The notes below the pieces were generated by a model. That model saw only the letters and a program-made list of their open reading frames with translations, was not told where the DNA came from and searched no databases. The position numbers were made by a program, and so were the translations under genes. This document shows positions 16,540 to 24,680 of a DNA stretch of 64,000 nucleotides, piece after piece. Numbering within the stretch: the stretch's first letter is position 1; every line of letters begins with the position of its first letter. The DNA comes from CAZABC01 sp964483405. Its GTDB lineage: Bacteria; Chloroflexota; Limnocylindria; Limnocylindrales; CSP1-4. The stretch spans positions 124,001 to 188,000 of the forward strand of contig CAZABC010000001.1 in NCBI GenBank assembly GCA_964483405.1. The letters run 5' to 3'.

Positions 16540-16545
16540 AGTATA
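16540..16545 (-). promoter_or_regulatory. -10 box upstream of the binding-protein operon
   Basis: TATACT on the minus strand, 6 nt before the ATG of the 54-codon frame at 16533. It lies in the 330-nt space (16364-16693) between the glycosyltransferase stop and the binding protein; apart from this box and the short frame I see nothing there. Confidence 0.55.
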
Positions 16546-16693
16546 GGTGGGGTCGGGCCGGAGCCCTGTCCGGGCGAATCGAGGAGGCCCCGCTGGACCA
16601 CACCGCCGGGGGAACGATGTAATGCGCGAGGCCTCGACGGTGAGAACGACGCCGCTGGGCGTCCGTTAGGGCCGCGTCGAGCGAACGCCGGCG

Positions 16694-17662
16694 TCACGGC
16701 GCGGGCCGAGCCCGCGCCAGGTCGCCGCGGTGCCCGAACCGGTCGAGGATCCGATAGCCATCGCGCCGCCGCCGGCGCTCGCGGTCCGGCCTCGTGGCAG
16801 CCGTGGGGCCGCCCCCGGCATCCGGCTCGAGTCGTTCGAGACGGTCGAGCGGCAGGCCGGCGACGGCGAGCGCCCGGCGCGGCGGGGACCCCTCGCCCTC
16901 GTCGCGGAGGACGAGGCTCCACCAGGCGGCCAGGCTGCGCCCGTCGGCGAACCGCTCGTCGAGCGGCCCGCGAGCGGCCCACTCGTCACGGCGGAAGGCG
17001 AGACAGCCCCAGGCGATCGCGTCGACGTCGCCCGCCGGCGCATCGTCGAAGTGCCGGAGGTCGTACGTGACGAGCCCCCTCGCCCCCGCGACGGCGACCC
17101 CGTCGTCGGCGAGCGCCCCGACGAGGGGCCCGACGACGTCGCCCCACGGCGTTTCCAGCGATGGGTCCAGCAGCACGACCAGCCGGCCGTCGGCCCGCCG
17201 GATGCCGGCGTTCGCCGCTCCGGCGATCCCGAGCGGGCCGGCCGTACGGACGGTCTCGACCGGTCGATCGGCGTCCGCCACGGCGCGTGCATCGAAGCCT
17301 CCGACGACGACGACATGGGTGCCTGGCATCGCATGGGCGGCCAGGACCGCCAGGGCGTGGTCGACGCCGGCCGTGTCGTCGCCCGCGATGATGACGATGG
17401 TCGCCGGCGCTCCGGGCGGCGTGTCGAGCCGCGACGGGACCGATCCGCTCCAGCCGTAGCGGATGCCGGCCGGGTCGACGACGTCCGGCGGGTGGGCCCG
17501 GACCAGCGAGTACGAGAGCCCGCGGTCCACGACCTGCCACCCGGCGGCCCCGATCTCGGCGAGGATGCGATCCGCCTCCGCGAACTCGCGACCCGCCCGG
17601 GCGAGGGCACGGGCGTCGGCGAGGGCGACGACCTCGGGCGGTGGGCCCGGACGATCGCTCAC
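16694..17662 (-). CDS. Family 2-like glycosyltransferase with CysS-type N-terminal helical segment
   Basis: Predicted protein of 322 aa. Residues 1-55 (ALADARALARAGREFAEADRILAEIGAAGWQVVDRG) resemble the C-terminal helical segment of cysteinyl-tRNA synthetase, an odd partner here. Residues about 83-250 look like a GT-A glycosyltransferase: ATIVIIAGDDTAGVDHALAVL, GPLGIAGAANAGIRRADGRLVVLLDPSLE (DxD-like position) and AIAWGCLAFRRDEWAARGPLDERF. There is no signal peptide or membrane helix. Its GTG start overlaps the truncated haemoglobin stop by 4 nt. Donor and acceptor are unknown, and catalysis is uncertain because the acidic metal motif is weak. Confidence 0.72.
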   Translation of the reverse strand: MSDRPGPPPEVVALADARALARAGREFAEADRILAEIGAAGWQVVDRGLSYSLVRAHPPDVVDPAGIRYGWSGSVPSRLDTPPGAPATIVIIAGDDTAGVDHALAVLAAHAMPGTHVVVVGGFDARAVADADRPVETVRTAGPLGIAGAANAGIRRADGRLVVLLDPSLETPWGDVVGPLVGALADDGVAVAGARGLVTYDLRHFDDAPAGDVDAIAWGCLAFRRDEWAARGPLDERFADGRSLAAWWSLVLRDEGEGSPPRRALAVAGLPLDRLERLEPDAGGGPTAATRPDRERRRRRDGYRILDRFGHRGDLARARPAP

Positions 17663-18057
17663 CGCTCGCCCTCCTCGAGGTTCTGCATCGCCTCGGCGGC
17701 CTTCTCGAAGTACGCGAGGAGCTGGGTCCGCTCCGCCGGGCCGGCCGAGCTCGCGTCGACCGCCGCCCGCATGTGCCGGAGCCAGCGGTCGCGACCGTCC
17801 GACCCGATCGGGAAGGCGAAGTGGCGGGCCCGCAGCCGGGGATGGCCACGCTCGTCGCTGTAGGTCGTCGGACCACCCCAGTACTGGGCGAGGAAAAGGG
17901 TCAGGCGCCGCCGGGCCGGCCCGAGGTCGTCGGGGTCGGGATACAGGGCCCGGAGCGGCGGGTCGGTCGCGACGCCGGCGTAGAACCGGTCGACGAGCGT
18001 CTCGAAGAAGGGCATCCCGCCGATGGTCTCGTACAGGGATGGCGTCCGGTCCGTCAC
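17659..18057 (-). CDS. Truncated haemoglobin, group II (HbO-like)
   Basis: Haem protein of 132 aa with the 2-on-2 globin fold, binding O2 or NO. The sequence follows group II closely: SLYETIGGMPFFETLVDRFY, FLAQYWGGPTTYSDERGHPRLRARHFAF and DRWLRHMRAAVD. The proximal haem ligand is probably H79 (in RARH), with the group II tryptophan in RWLRHM. GTG at 18057 follows a TATCCT box after 6 nt, which predicts a leaderless transcript. It is divergent from the membrane-protein gene at 18107 and co-transcribed with the glycosyltransferase. Confidence 0.95.
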   Translation of the reverse strand: MTDRTPSLYETIGGMPFFETLVDRFYAGVATDPPLRALYPDPDDLGPARRRLTLFLAQYWGGPTTYSDERGHPRLRARHFAFPIGSDGRDRWLRHMRAAVDASSAGPAERTQLLAYFEKAAEAMQNLEEGER

Positions 18058-18063
18058 GGTCCG

Positions 18064-18069
18064 AGGATA
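18064..18069 (-). promoter_or_regulatory. -10 box giving a leaderless mRNA (truncated haemoglobin)
   Basis: TATCCT on the minus strand, 6 nt before the GTG at 18057; it forms a divergent pair with the box at 18095. Confidence 0.55.
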
Positions 18070-18094
18070 CCGGGACGGCGGGCCGCGCCGTGGC

Positions 18095-18100
18095 TAGACT
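18095..18100 (+). promoter_or_regulatory. -10 box giving a leaderless mRNA
   Basis: TAGACT followed by 6 nt and the GTG start at 18107. Only 25 nt separate it from the opposing haemoglobin box. Confidence 0.55.
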
Positions 18101-18106
18101 CGCAGG

Positions 18107-18607
18107 GTGACCGCCGAGCCCACCGCCGAGGCCGCCGCCGCGACGCCGCTCCGCCGGCGCCGGCCGTTCGGCGTCACCGTCCTCGCCGTGCTGCAGGGCG
18201 TTCGGGCAGTCCTTTGGGGGCTCCTTCTCTTCATCCTGGTCAGCGATCCCGCCGACGCCGGGCCGACGTACGAGTTCCTGCGATCGCGCGTCCCGCTGCT
18301 CGACCTGCTGCCGGAGGACGCGGCCGGCCCGCTGGCGATCGGCACGGCGGCCATCGCCTGCGCGGCGACGCTGCTCTCGCTCATCCTGTTGCTGCGGCTG
18401 TCGAGGAGCGGCTGGACGCTGACGATGCTGTTGACCGGTCTCTCGCTCGCTGCGGGGCTGCTGATCTGGTGGGGCAGCGGCGCGCTCGCGACGTCCACCT
18501 GGATCCTCGATATCGCCACCGCCCTCTACCTCAACCAGCGGGAGGTACGGCGGGCTTTCGGTATCGGCGCGAGCACGTTCGGCGCGATGCTCGAGGGCGG
18601 TCGATGA
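18107..18607 (+). CDS. Hypothetical membrane protein, about 4 helices
   Basis: Unrecognised protein of 166 aa. A short Ala-rich start and RRRRPFG are followed by four hydrophobic segments (about 25-48, 78-100, 102-122 and 125-142). The C-terminal TALYLNQREVRRAFG pattern recalls small membrane proteins of unknown function that end in YLLRPDVRRAF-like sequences. The GTG start is set by the TAGACT box 6 nt upstream. Its stop overlaps the next gene by 4 nt (ATGA), so the two are coupled and may interact. Confidence 0.78.
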   Translation: MTAEPTAEAAAATPLRRRRPFGVTVLAVLQGVRAVLWGLLLFILVSDPADAGPTYEFLRSRVPLLDLLPEDAAGPLAIGTAAIACAATLLSLILLLRLSRSGWTLTMLLTGLSLAAGLLIWWGSGALATSTWILDIATALYLNQREVRRAFGIGASTFGAMLEGGR

Positions 18608-20424
18608 CGAGCGAGCGCGACCTCGAGCTGCTGCGCGCGTTCGAGCCGGTCATCCGGTACACCCAGGGCGAGCTGTTCTTCCCGATGGCCGCGGACCGAT
18701 ACATCGCCGGGTGCGACCTCTGGGTCGGCACCTCGCAGCGGGACCGCCGCCTCCTCGCCGCCGCCGGCCGGGTGAACGCGGAGAACCTCGCCGGCTGGCA
18801 GGAGCAGGCGGCCGGCGGGACGCTCTTCCTCCGGTACGTCCAGCAGCCGCTCAGCGGCGTCGACCTCGCCCGCTGGCAGCGGCGTTCGGACCGGCCGAGG
18901 TTCCACGCGCCGAGCCGCCTCGCCCGGGCCGGGATCGTCGCCCGCCTCATCGATGCCGGGTTCGATCTATCACTGCTCCTCCGGGGCACCGTGCCGGGTG
19001 GCACGGCGGCCGCCGCCGAGCGGAAGTACGCGGCGTCGCGCGCGGTCGAGCCCGCGCCCCGCTACCACGGTCGCGTCGTCCGACAGGCCGGCTGGACGGT
19101 CTGCCACTACCTGTTCTTCTACGCGATGAACGACTGGCGGTCGACGTTCTCCGGGGCCAACGACCACGAGGCCGACTGGGAGCAGTGCTTCGTCTTCCTC
19201 GAGGAGACCGCGGGCGGGGGCATGACGCCGGTGTGGTTCGCTCGGGCCGCCCACGACGAGGTCGGAGCGGACCTGCGACGACGCTGGGACGACCCGCTCC
19301 TCCAGCGGGTCGGCGACCATCCGGTCATGTTCGCGGGGGCCGGGTCCCACGCTGGCTACATCGAGCCCGGCGAGTACCTCCAGTCGGTCCCCATCCGGCT
19401 GCCCTCCAGGCTGTCGAGCCTCGCCGACAGCGTGGGTCGCTTCTGGCGCGAGACGCTGCGACAGGGCGGCACCGACGAGTCGGGCGAGTCCGTGCCGATC
19501 TCGGCCGTACCGTTCGTGGACTACGCCCGGGGCGACGGGCTGGCCGTCGGGCCGGGCCAGGATGTCGAGTGGGTGCCGATCCTCGTCGACGACACGGTCC
19601 CGTGGGTCTCGGGTTACCAGGGTCTGTGGGGCCTCGACACGTACGACCGCTTCGCGGGCGAGCGGGCGCCGGCCGGACCGAAGTTCGGCCGCGATGGTCG
19701 ACCTCGCCAGTCGTGGATCGATCCCGTCGGGTTCGCCGGGCTCGAGCACGAGCCGCCACCCGGGTTGGCCGACGACATCCTCGAAGCGCGGATCGCCTCG
19801 CTGGAGGTCTCGCTGGCGAGCACGGCCGCCGAGGTCGAGTCGCGGGCGTCCGCGGCGCAGTCGCTCGGCATCGCCGTGACGGCCAGCCGGCGGGCCGGCC
19901 GGTCCGAGGCGGCGGTCGCCGCCGCGAGCGCCGAGGCGGAGGAGGCGGTCGCGGTCGTGCGGTCGCTCCGACGCGAGCAGGCGTCGATCGCCGCGGCCCT
20001 GGACGATTGCCGGGCCGAGCTCGAGCGAGTCCGTCGCGGCGATCCCGGCGATCCGCGAGCCCACCTCCGCCACGTCGTCCACCCGCAGGATCCAGGCGAC
20101 ATCCGGCGGAGTCGCCTGCTCGACCTGTGGTCGGCGCTCTCCGTCGGCCTGGCGATCCTCATCCTGGCCGCCGTGCTCTTCACCGATGCCGACCGCCTGT
20201 GGTCCATCCTCATCCTCATCTTCGGCGGCTATGTCGTCATCGAGGCCGCCGTCAGGCGCCGGCTCCTCCAGCTGCTGCTCGACATCACGATCCTGCTGGC
20301 CGTCGTGGCGTCGCTCGTCCTCATCGCCAGCCATCTGACGTGGGCGCTCGCCGGTGTCCTGCTCATCGTCGGGTTGTTCATCCTCCGCGACAACCTGCGC
20401 GAGCTTCGGAGCGGGTTCGGCTGA
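18604..20424 (+). CDS. Large membrane-anchored protein with Vps62-like HEADWE domain
   Basis: Protein of 606 aa, function unknown. Residues about 10-380 form a globular domain with NDHEADWEQ (186-194), HDEVG and HPVMFAGAGSHAGYIEPGEYL, the H-D-W-E style signature of the Vps62/DUF946 group, distantly similar to NPP1/NLP folds. Residues about 390-480 are an Ala/Glu-rich coiled coil (EARIASLEVSLASTAAEVES and on). Four to five C-terminal hydrophobic segments follow (about 505-595). No signal peptide is seen, so the HEADWE domain is probably cytoplasmic and tethered to the membrane. It is coupled to the small membrane protein at 18107. Confidence 0.7.
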   Translation: MTSERDLELLRAFEPVIRYTQGELFFPMAADRYIAGCDLWVGTSQRDRRLLAAAGRVNAENLAGWQEQAAGGTLFLRYVQQPLSGVDLARWQRRSDRPRFHAPSRLARAGIVARLIDAGFDLSLLLRGTVPGGTAAAAERKYAASRAVEPAPRYHGRVVRQAGWTVCHYLFFYAMNDWRSTFSGANDHEADWEQCFVFLEETAGGGMTPVWFARAAHDEVGADLRRRWDDPLLQRVGDHPVMFAGAGSHAGYIEPGEYLQSVPIRLPSRLSSLADSVGRFWRETLRQGGTDESGESVPISAVPFVDYARGDGLAVGPGQDVEWVPILVDDTVPWVSGYQGLWGLDTYDRFAGERAPAGPKFGRDGRPRQSWIDPVGFAGLEHEPPPGLADDILEARIASLEVSLASTAAEVESRASAAQSLGIAVTASRRAGRSEAAVAAASAEAEEAVAVVRSLRREQASIAAALDDCRAELERVRRGDPGDPRAHLRHVVHPQDPGDIRRSRLLDLWSALSVGLAILILAAVLFTDADRLWSILILIFGGYVVIEAAVRRRLLQLLLDITILLAVVASLVLIASHLTWALAGVLLIVGLFILRDNLRELRSGFG

Positions 20425-20504
20425 TCCGCTGACCGATGCGATGGCGTCGGCTCACCTGTCGCGAGGACCCGGCGACGCCCGGCCCGACGGTCCATGATGT
20501 CGCC

Positions 20505-20930
20505 ATGACGGTAACGCCCCGGAACAGCCAGCCCTCGGCGCTGCGGTACGTCGCGACCTTCCTCATCGTCGCCCTCGGCTGTCCGGTCGCCCTGGTAGCC
20601 GGCGAAGCGATCGGCTGCATCTCCGCGTCGACCGGGTTCGACGCGGAGTGCGCCGTGGATGGTCTCTTCTACTCACCGTTCATCCTCGTCGCCACCGGGG
20701 TCGTCGCCGGCGTCATCGTCGGCGGCTGGCGCGCCATGCTGCTGATGCCGGCGGCCATCCTCACGGGGATGGTCCTCATCTTCATCGTCGCCTGGACGCT
20801 CGGCACCCGTCCGCCGGTCGGGTTCGTCGAGGGCGTCATCGCCACGCTCTGGTTCCTCGTGCCGGTGACGATCGGCTACGGCCTGGGTCGGACCGCCATG
20901 TGGATCGCCCGGGCGGTCCGTCGGGGCTGA
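20505..20930 (+). CDS. Hypothetical membrane protein, 3-4 helices
   Basis: Unrecognised protein of 141 aa. Hydrophobic segments lie at about 15-36, 58-77, 82-100 and 112-130. Two cysteines (ISASTGFDAECAVDG region) lie in the first outside loop and could form a disulfide. The ATG at 20505 was chosen because the preceding 23 codons do not look like protein. It stands alone, convergent with the UbiB-family gene. Confidence 0.65.
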   Translation: MTVTPRNSQPSALRYVATFLIVALGCPVALVAGEAIGCISASTGFDAECAVDGLFYSPFILVATGVVAGVIVGGWRAMLLMPAAILTGMVLIFIVAWTLGTRPPVGFVEGVIATLWFLVPVTIGYGLGRTAMWIARAVRRG

Positions 20931-20957
20931 CGCCCGGAGGCAGGTCCGGCCCGAAGG

Positions 20958-23147
20958 TCAGGACCCGGTCGACCTCCGGCGGCCCTTGTCCGGGCCGCGC
21001 AGCGTCCGGTAGAGGACGTAGAGGCTGATCGCGAAGGCGATGACGAAGGCGATGATCGCGAAGTAGCCGAGGCTCTGGAACTGCTCCGCCGCGGGCTGGA
21101 GCAGGATGACCGCGAGGATCGCTGAGCCGATGAGCTGGCCGGCCGCAAGCATGCCGATCGCGAGCTGGCGCCCGAGGTCGTTGATCTTCTCGATCTGGTT
21201 GCCGAGGTCGGACGTGTCAAGGTGAACCTCGATCCTGCCCTTCCCGAACTGGTCGAGCCAGCTCCAGGCCGCCGATTCGAGCGTCGGCGCCCGTCGGAGG
21301 AGCTCCTGACCGACGCGCAGGGCCTCGTTGGCGACCACCTGCTGGAGCCTGGCCGGATCGAACCCCGCGGCGGCAGCCGAGCGGACCTCGGCCAGGGCCG
21401 CGTCGGTGAGGCTGATGTCGTACGAGAGTCGGGTCGCCGTCTCCTCGGCCTGGATGACGGCCTTCATCGCCAGGGTCAGGTCGTTGCTCAGCTGGAGGCC
21501 GTTCGAGAAGACCGCCCCCAGGACGGCGGACAGCGCCGCCCCGGCGGACGTCGCCTCGCCGTAGACCAGGTACTGGCGGACGAGCCGGTCGATGTCGGCC
21601 CGGAACCCCCGCTCGCTGAACTCGCTGCTCGGCGTGCCGAGCGACAGCAGGCCGTCGGCGATCCCGCCGGCGTCCTTCTGCTGAAGCGCGTACAAGAGCC
21701 GGATGATGCTCAGGCGCTGCTCGCGGCGGAGCTCGCCGACGAGGCCGAAGTCCAGGAAGATGATCCGGTTCCGCTCGGGGTCGACGAGGACGTTCCCCGG
21801 GTGCGGGTCCCCGTGGAAGAAGCCGTCGACGAGCACCTGCTTGATGAGCGCCCGGATGAAGACCGTCCCGAGCTCCTTCGTGTCGACCCCGGCGGCCTCG
21901 AGGCGCTCGACGTCCGAGATCTTGATCCCGCGGACGAACTCGGCGGTCATCACCCGCGCGCTCGAGCGGACGGGATCGACGACCGGGATGTGCACCTGCG
22001 GGAACTTCTTCATCCCCTCCGCGATGCGCTGGGCGTGGTAGGCCTCGTTGCGGTAGTCGAGCTCTTTGAGGACGCCTGCCGCGAACTCCTCGACGATCCC
22101 CTCCGCGCCGAGCTTGCGGGCCATCTCGAAGCGGTCCTCGGCGGTCTTGGCGAGCTCGGTCAGGACGCCGAGGTCGGCCTTCGTCTTGGCGACGATCCTC
22201 GGCCGCTGGACCTTCACGGCGACCTCGGTCCCGTCGGGAAGCGTCGCCCGGTGGACCTGGGCGGTCGAGGCCGCGGCGAACGGCTCGTGCTCGATCGTCG
22301 CGAACAGCTCCTCGGGCGGCCTCCCGAGCTCGGCGATGATGATCTCCCGCGCCTGCTCCCACGGGAACGGCGCGACGTTGCTCTGCAGCTTCTCCAACTC
22401 CGCGAGCCAGTCCGGCGGGATCGCCTCGCGCCGGCTGGCGATCATCTGGCCGATCTTCACGTACGTCGGCCCGAGCTGCTGGAGCATGATCCGGACGCGG
22501 GCCGGCGGGCTGGCCCGCTCGGGGATGTCGGTCACGCCGAGGACCCTCCGCTCGAACCAGGCCCGGGTCCGACCGATGGGCGTGTCCTCGAGGACGATGT
22601 CGAGGCCGTAGCGATAGATCGTGTCGTAGACCTGGCGGAGCCGGTAGTTCTCGATGATCCGGTTCCGGCGCGGCGTGGGCAGGGTATCGAGCAGGCGCCA
22701 GATGAACTGCCCGTGCCCCGCGTCGTCGATGACCGGCCGATTGAACCCGATGATGGCGTCGACGAGCATCGACACGATCGTGTAGGCCGCTGCGATGAGC
22801 AGCAGCCACAACGGCACCGGGGTCGCGAGCGTGACGACCTCGAGCGGATCCAGCGCCGCCGAGACCCAGATCACGACGGCGTTGACCACGATCAGGAACA
22901 GGCCGCCCGTCGACAGGACGTAGCGCCCGGTGACCGCGACGATGACCGGTTGGATCCCGCGACTGACGAGGGACAGGATGGCGGCGAAGATCAGCAGCCC
23001 GACGATCGGGTTCGGACCGAACGTGACGATCGGAGCGCTGTCGAGCCCGAACGGCCACGGCTGCGGGATCCGGATGAACGACAGGACGAGGAGGATGAGG
23101 AGGGCCTCGATCGCGGTGACGACGACCTCGACCACGAAACGCCGCAT
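20958..23147 (-). CDS. UbiB/ABC1-family atypical kinase with N-terminal holin-like membrane domain
   Basis: Protein of 729 aa. About 130 N-terminal residues carry four hydrophobic segments resembling the 4-TM mycobacterial phage holin family. The ABC1 kinase core follows: YVKIGQMIASR (KxGQ motif), the Ala-rich nucleotide loop AAASTAQVHRA, VAVKVQRP with the invariant lysine, HGDPHPGN and FLDFGLVGELR. Two C-terminal helices end the protein. UbiB proteins support quinone or other lipid metabolism and have ATPase activity. A TAGACT box at 23193-23198 lies about 45 nt upstream. Kinase substrates are unknown. Confidence 0.9.
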   Translation of the reverse strand: MRRFVVEVVVTAIEALLILLVLSFIRIPQPWPFGLDSAPIVTFGPNPIVGLLIFAAILSLVSRGIQPVIVAVTGRYVLSTGGLFLIVVNAVVIWVSAALDPLEVVTLATPVPLWLLLIAAAYTIVSMLVDAIIGFNRPVIDDAGHGQFIWRLLDTLPTPRRNRIIENYRLRQVYDTIYRYGLDIVLEDTPIGRTRAWFERRVLGVTDIPERASPPARVRIMLQQLGPTYVKIGQMIASRREAIPPDWLAELEKLQSNVAPFPWEQAREIIIAELGRPPEELFATIEHEPFAAASTAQVHRATLPDGTEVAVKVQRPRIVAKTKADLGVLTELAKTAEDRFEMARKLGAEGIVEEFAAGVLKELDYRNEAYHAQRIAEGMKKFPQVHIPVVDPVRSSARVMTAEFVRGIKISDVERLEAAGVDTKELGTVFIRALIKQVLVDGFFHGDPHPGNVLVDPERNRIIFLDFGLVGELRREQRLSIIRLLYALQQKDAGGIADGLLSLGTPSSEFSERGFRADIDRLVRQYLVYGEATSAGAALSAVLGAVFSNGLQLSNDLTLAMKAVIQAEETATRLSYDISLTDAALAEVRSAAAAGFDPARLQQVVANEALRVGQELLRRAPTLESAAWSWLDQFGKGRIEVHLDTSDLGNQIEKINDLGRQLAIGMLAAGQLIGSAILAVILLQPAAEQFQSLGYFAIIAFVIAFAISLYVLYRTLRGPDKGRRRSTGS

Positions 23148-23215
23148 CGTCCGCTCCCCTGCTGCCGGGCGACGCCTGACGCCCGACGGTGGAGTCTAGC
23201 GCGGCCGGCGGAGCC

Positions 23216-23998
23216 TCACGGCAGCGGCGCGCCGATCCGCTCGCCGACGTCGATCAGGGCCTGCTGGCTGACCCGCAGGAAGCCCTCCTGCGGGCGGTCG
23301 AGGTCGATGACGAGGGTCAAGACCACGCCGAGCGCCACGACCATCACGACCGCGCTCAGGACGCTCCGACGCCGCCGCAAACCGCCCGTGTAGCCGACCA
23401 TCCCGAGCGAGAGCGCCGAGCCGACCACGAGGATGATGACCACCGTCTCGGGCACCCGGGAGTACAGGCCCGCGACGAGCCGGGTCTCGTTGAGGTTGAC
23501 GATCTCGGTAAGCGAGCCGCCGAACGACGACATCAGGTCCGGGCTGTGGCCGGTGCGGGCCACCTCCTCGGTCAGCGCCCACATCTCGCCGTGCAGCTCG
23601 ATCGACCGCTCGAGCCTGGCGGCGACGTCGGCGCTCTCGTCGACGATCCGCAGCGGGAGGTACTCCCGGAGCAGCTCCCGCATGTCCTCGGCTGCCACCT
23701 CGGGCAGGTAGCCCGCCTGGAGGAACGTCGCCTCGATCGCGTTGGCCTCCTCGCGGACGAGCGCGCGGCGGGCATCGAAGCGATCGGAGGCCATGCCCAT
23801 CGTGACCGCCAGCAGGAACGCCATCAGGGCCAGCAGCGATCCCACGAGCATGTCCGTGGGTCCTTCCTGCTCGCCCGGCAGGCGGTCCTGCCACCACCGC
23901 CCGAGCCGGAAGCCGAGCTCGTAGCAGGCCAGCGACACGACGCCGAAGAGGACGAACACGCCGACGACCGGGATCGAGTCGAGGAACTGGCTGGTCAT
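23216..23998 (-). CDS. DUF4239 (bestrophin-like) membrane protein
   Basis: Membrane protein of 260 aa matching DUF4239: two N-terminal helices around a short loop (VVGVFVLFGVVSLACYELGFRLG, then LVGSLLALMAFLLAVTMGMASDRFDARRALVREEANAI), a central helical domain and two C-terminal helices. The FDARRALVREEANAIEATFLQAG stretch is the family signature. The start is ATG at 23998 with an AAGGAAG ribosome site. The role is unknown; the resemblance to bestrophin channels is remote. Confidence 0.85.
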   Translation of the reverse strand: MTSQFLDSIPVVGVFVLFGVVSLACYELGFRLGRWWQDRLPGEQEGPTDMLVGSLLALMAFLLAVTMGMASDRFDARRALVREEANAIEATFLQAGYLPEVAAEDMRELLREYLPLRIVDESADVAARLERSIELHGEMWALTEEVARTGHSPDLMSSFGGSLTEIVNLNETRLVAGLYSRVPETVVIILVVGSALSLGMVGYTGGLRRRRSVLSAVVMVVALGVVLTLVIDLDRPQEGFLRVSQQALIDVGERIGAPLP

Positions 23999-24169
23999 CG
24001 GGCATCGCTTCCTTCGCACGGCCGGCGGCACCGAACGTCCCGCCGACTGACAGCGTAGCGAACGGCGGCGGCAGCCGTGTGCCCACCTACCGCGGACGTG
24101 GTGGCCGCGGTCGGGCCAGGGTGCCTCGGCCGTACGGAACCGCTGCGAGGGTCACGGCGTCGCGGGTCC

Positions 24170-24658
24170 ATGACCACGGTCGTCCGTCCATCCGCGATCG
24201 TCGTGGGGCTCGTCCTTGCCGCCGTCGCCCTCGGCACGGCCGGCTGCGCGACGGACGCGTCCGCCCCCGTCCCGTCGGCCGACGGTCCGCTGCTGACGGT
24301 CGAGACGCGGGGCGGTCTCTGCCCGGAGGGGCCATGCGGGACGACGCTGGTCGTCGAGCGGGACGGTCGGGCCCGGGTGGCAGCCAGGCCGCCCAACGAC
24401 CTCGGATCCGTGCCGCCGCTGCGCCTCGCTGCGCTCGACCTGGCGATCCGGGCGGCCGACTTCGCCGAGCTGCGGCGTCACCCGTTCACCGGGACCTGCC
24501 CGACGGCGTACGACGGCCCGGAGGTCGTCTACACCTTCGGCGCGCCCGGGGGCGCGGAGCGGGTCGCAAGCTGCGAGGTCGCGATCGATCCCGCGGCACC
24601 GCTGTTCCGGGCGGTCGCCGCCGCGCTCGATCCGTTCGGCTCCGTGCCGACGTCCTGA
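24170..24658 (+). CDS. Hypothetical lipoprotein
   Basis: Unrecognised exported lipoprotein of 162 aa. A signal peptide with lipobox LGTAGC places the modified cysteine near residue 26. The mature part has four further cysteines (GGLCPEGPCG, then FTGTCPTAYDG and VASCEV), probably two disulfides. There is no known domain. It stands alone between divergent or convergent membrane-protein genes, and its stop codon lies inside a terminator-like hairpin. Confidence 0.7.
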   Translation: MTTVVRPSAIVVGLVLAAVALGTAGCATDASAPVPSADGPLLTVETRGGLCPEGPCGTTLVVERDGRARVAARPPNDLGSVPPLRLAALDLAIRAADFAELRRHPFTGTCPTAYDGPEVVYTFGAPGGAERVASCEVAIDPAAPLFRAVAAALDPFGSVPTS

Positions 24659-24670
24659 CGTCGGCACGGA
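24641..24670. terminator. Bidirectional terminator hairpin containing the lipoprotein stop codon
   Basis: A perfect 14-bp inverted repeat (24641-24654 with 24657-24670) has only two central bases. The TGA of the lipoprotein gene (24656-24658) lies in the turn. It separates two convergent genes, and no U-tract follows on either strand. Confidence 0.7.
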
Positions 24671-24680
24671 AGTCCCGCGC

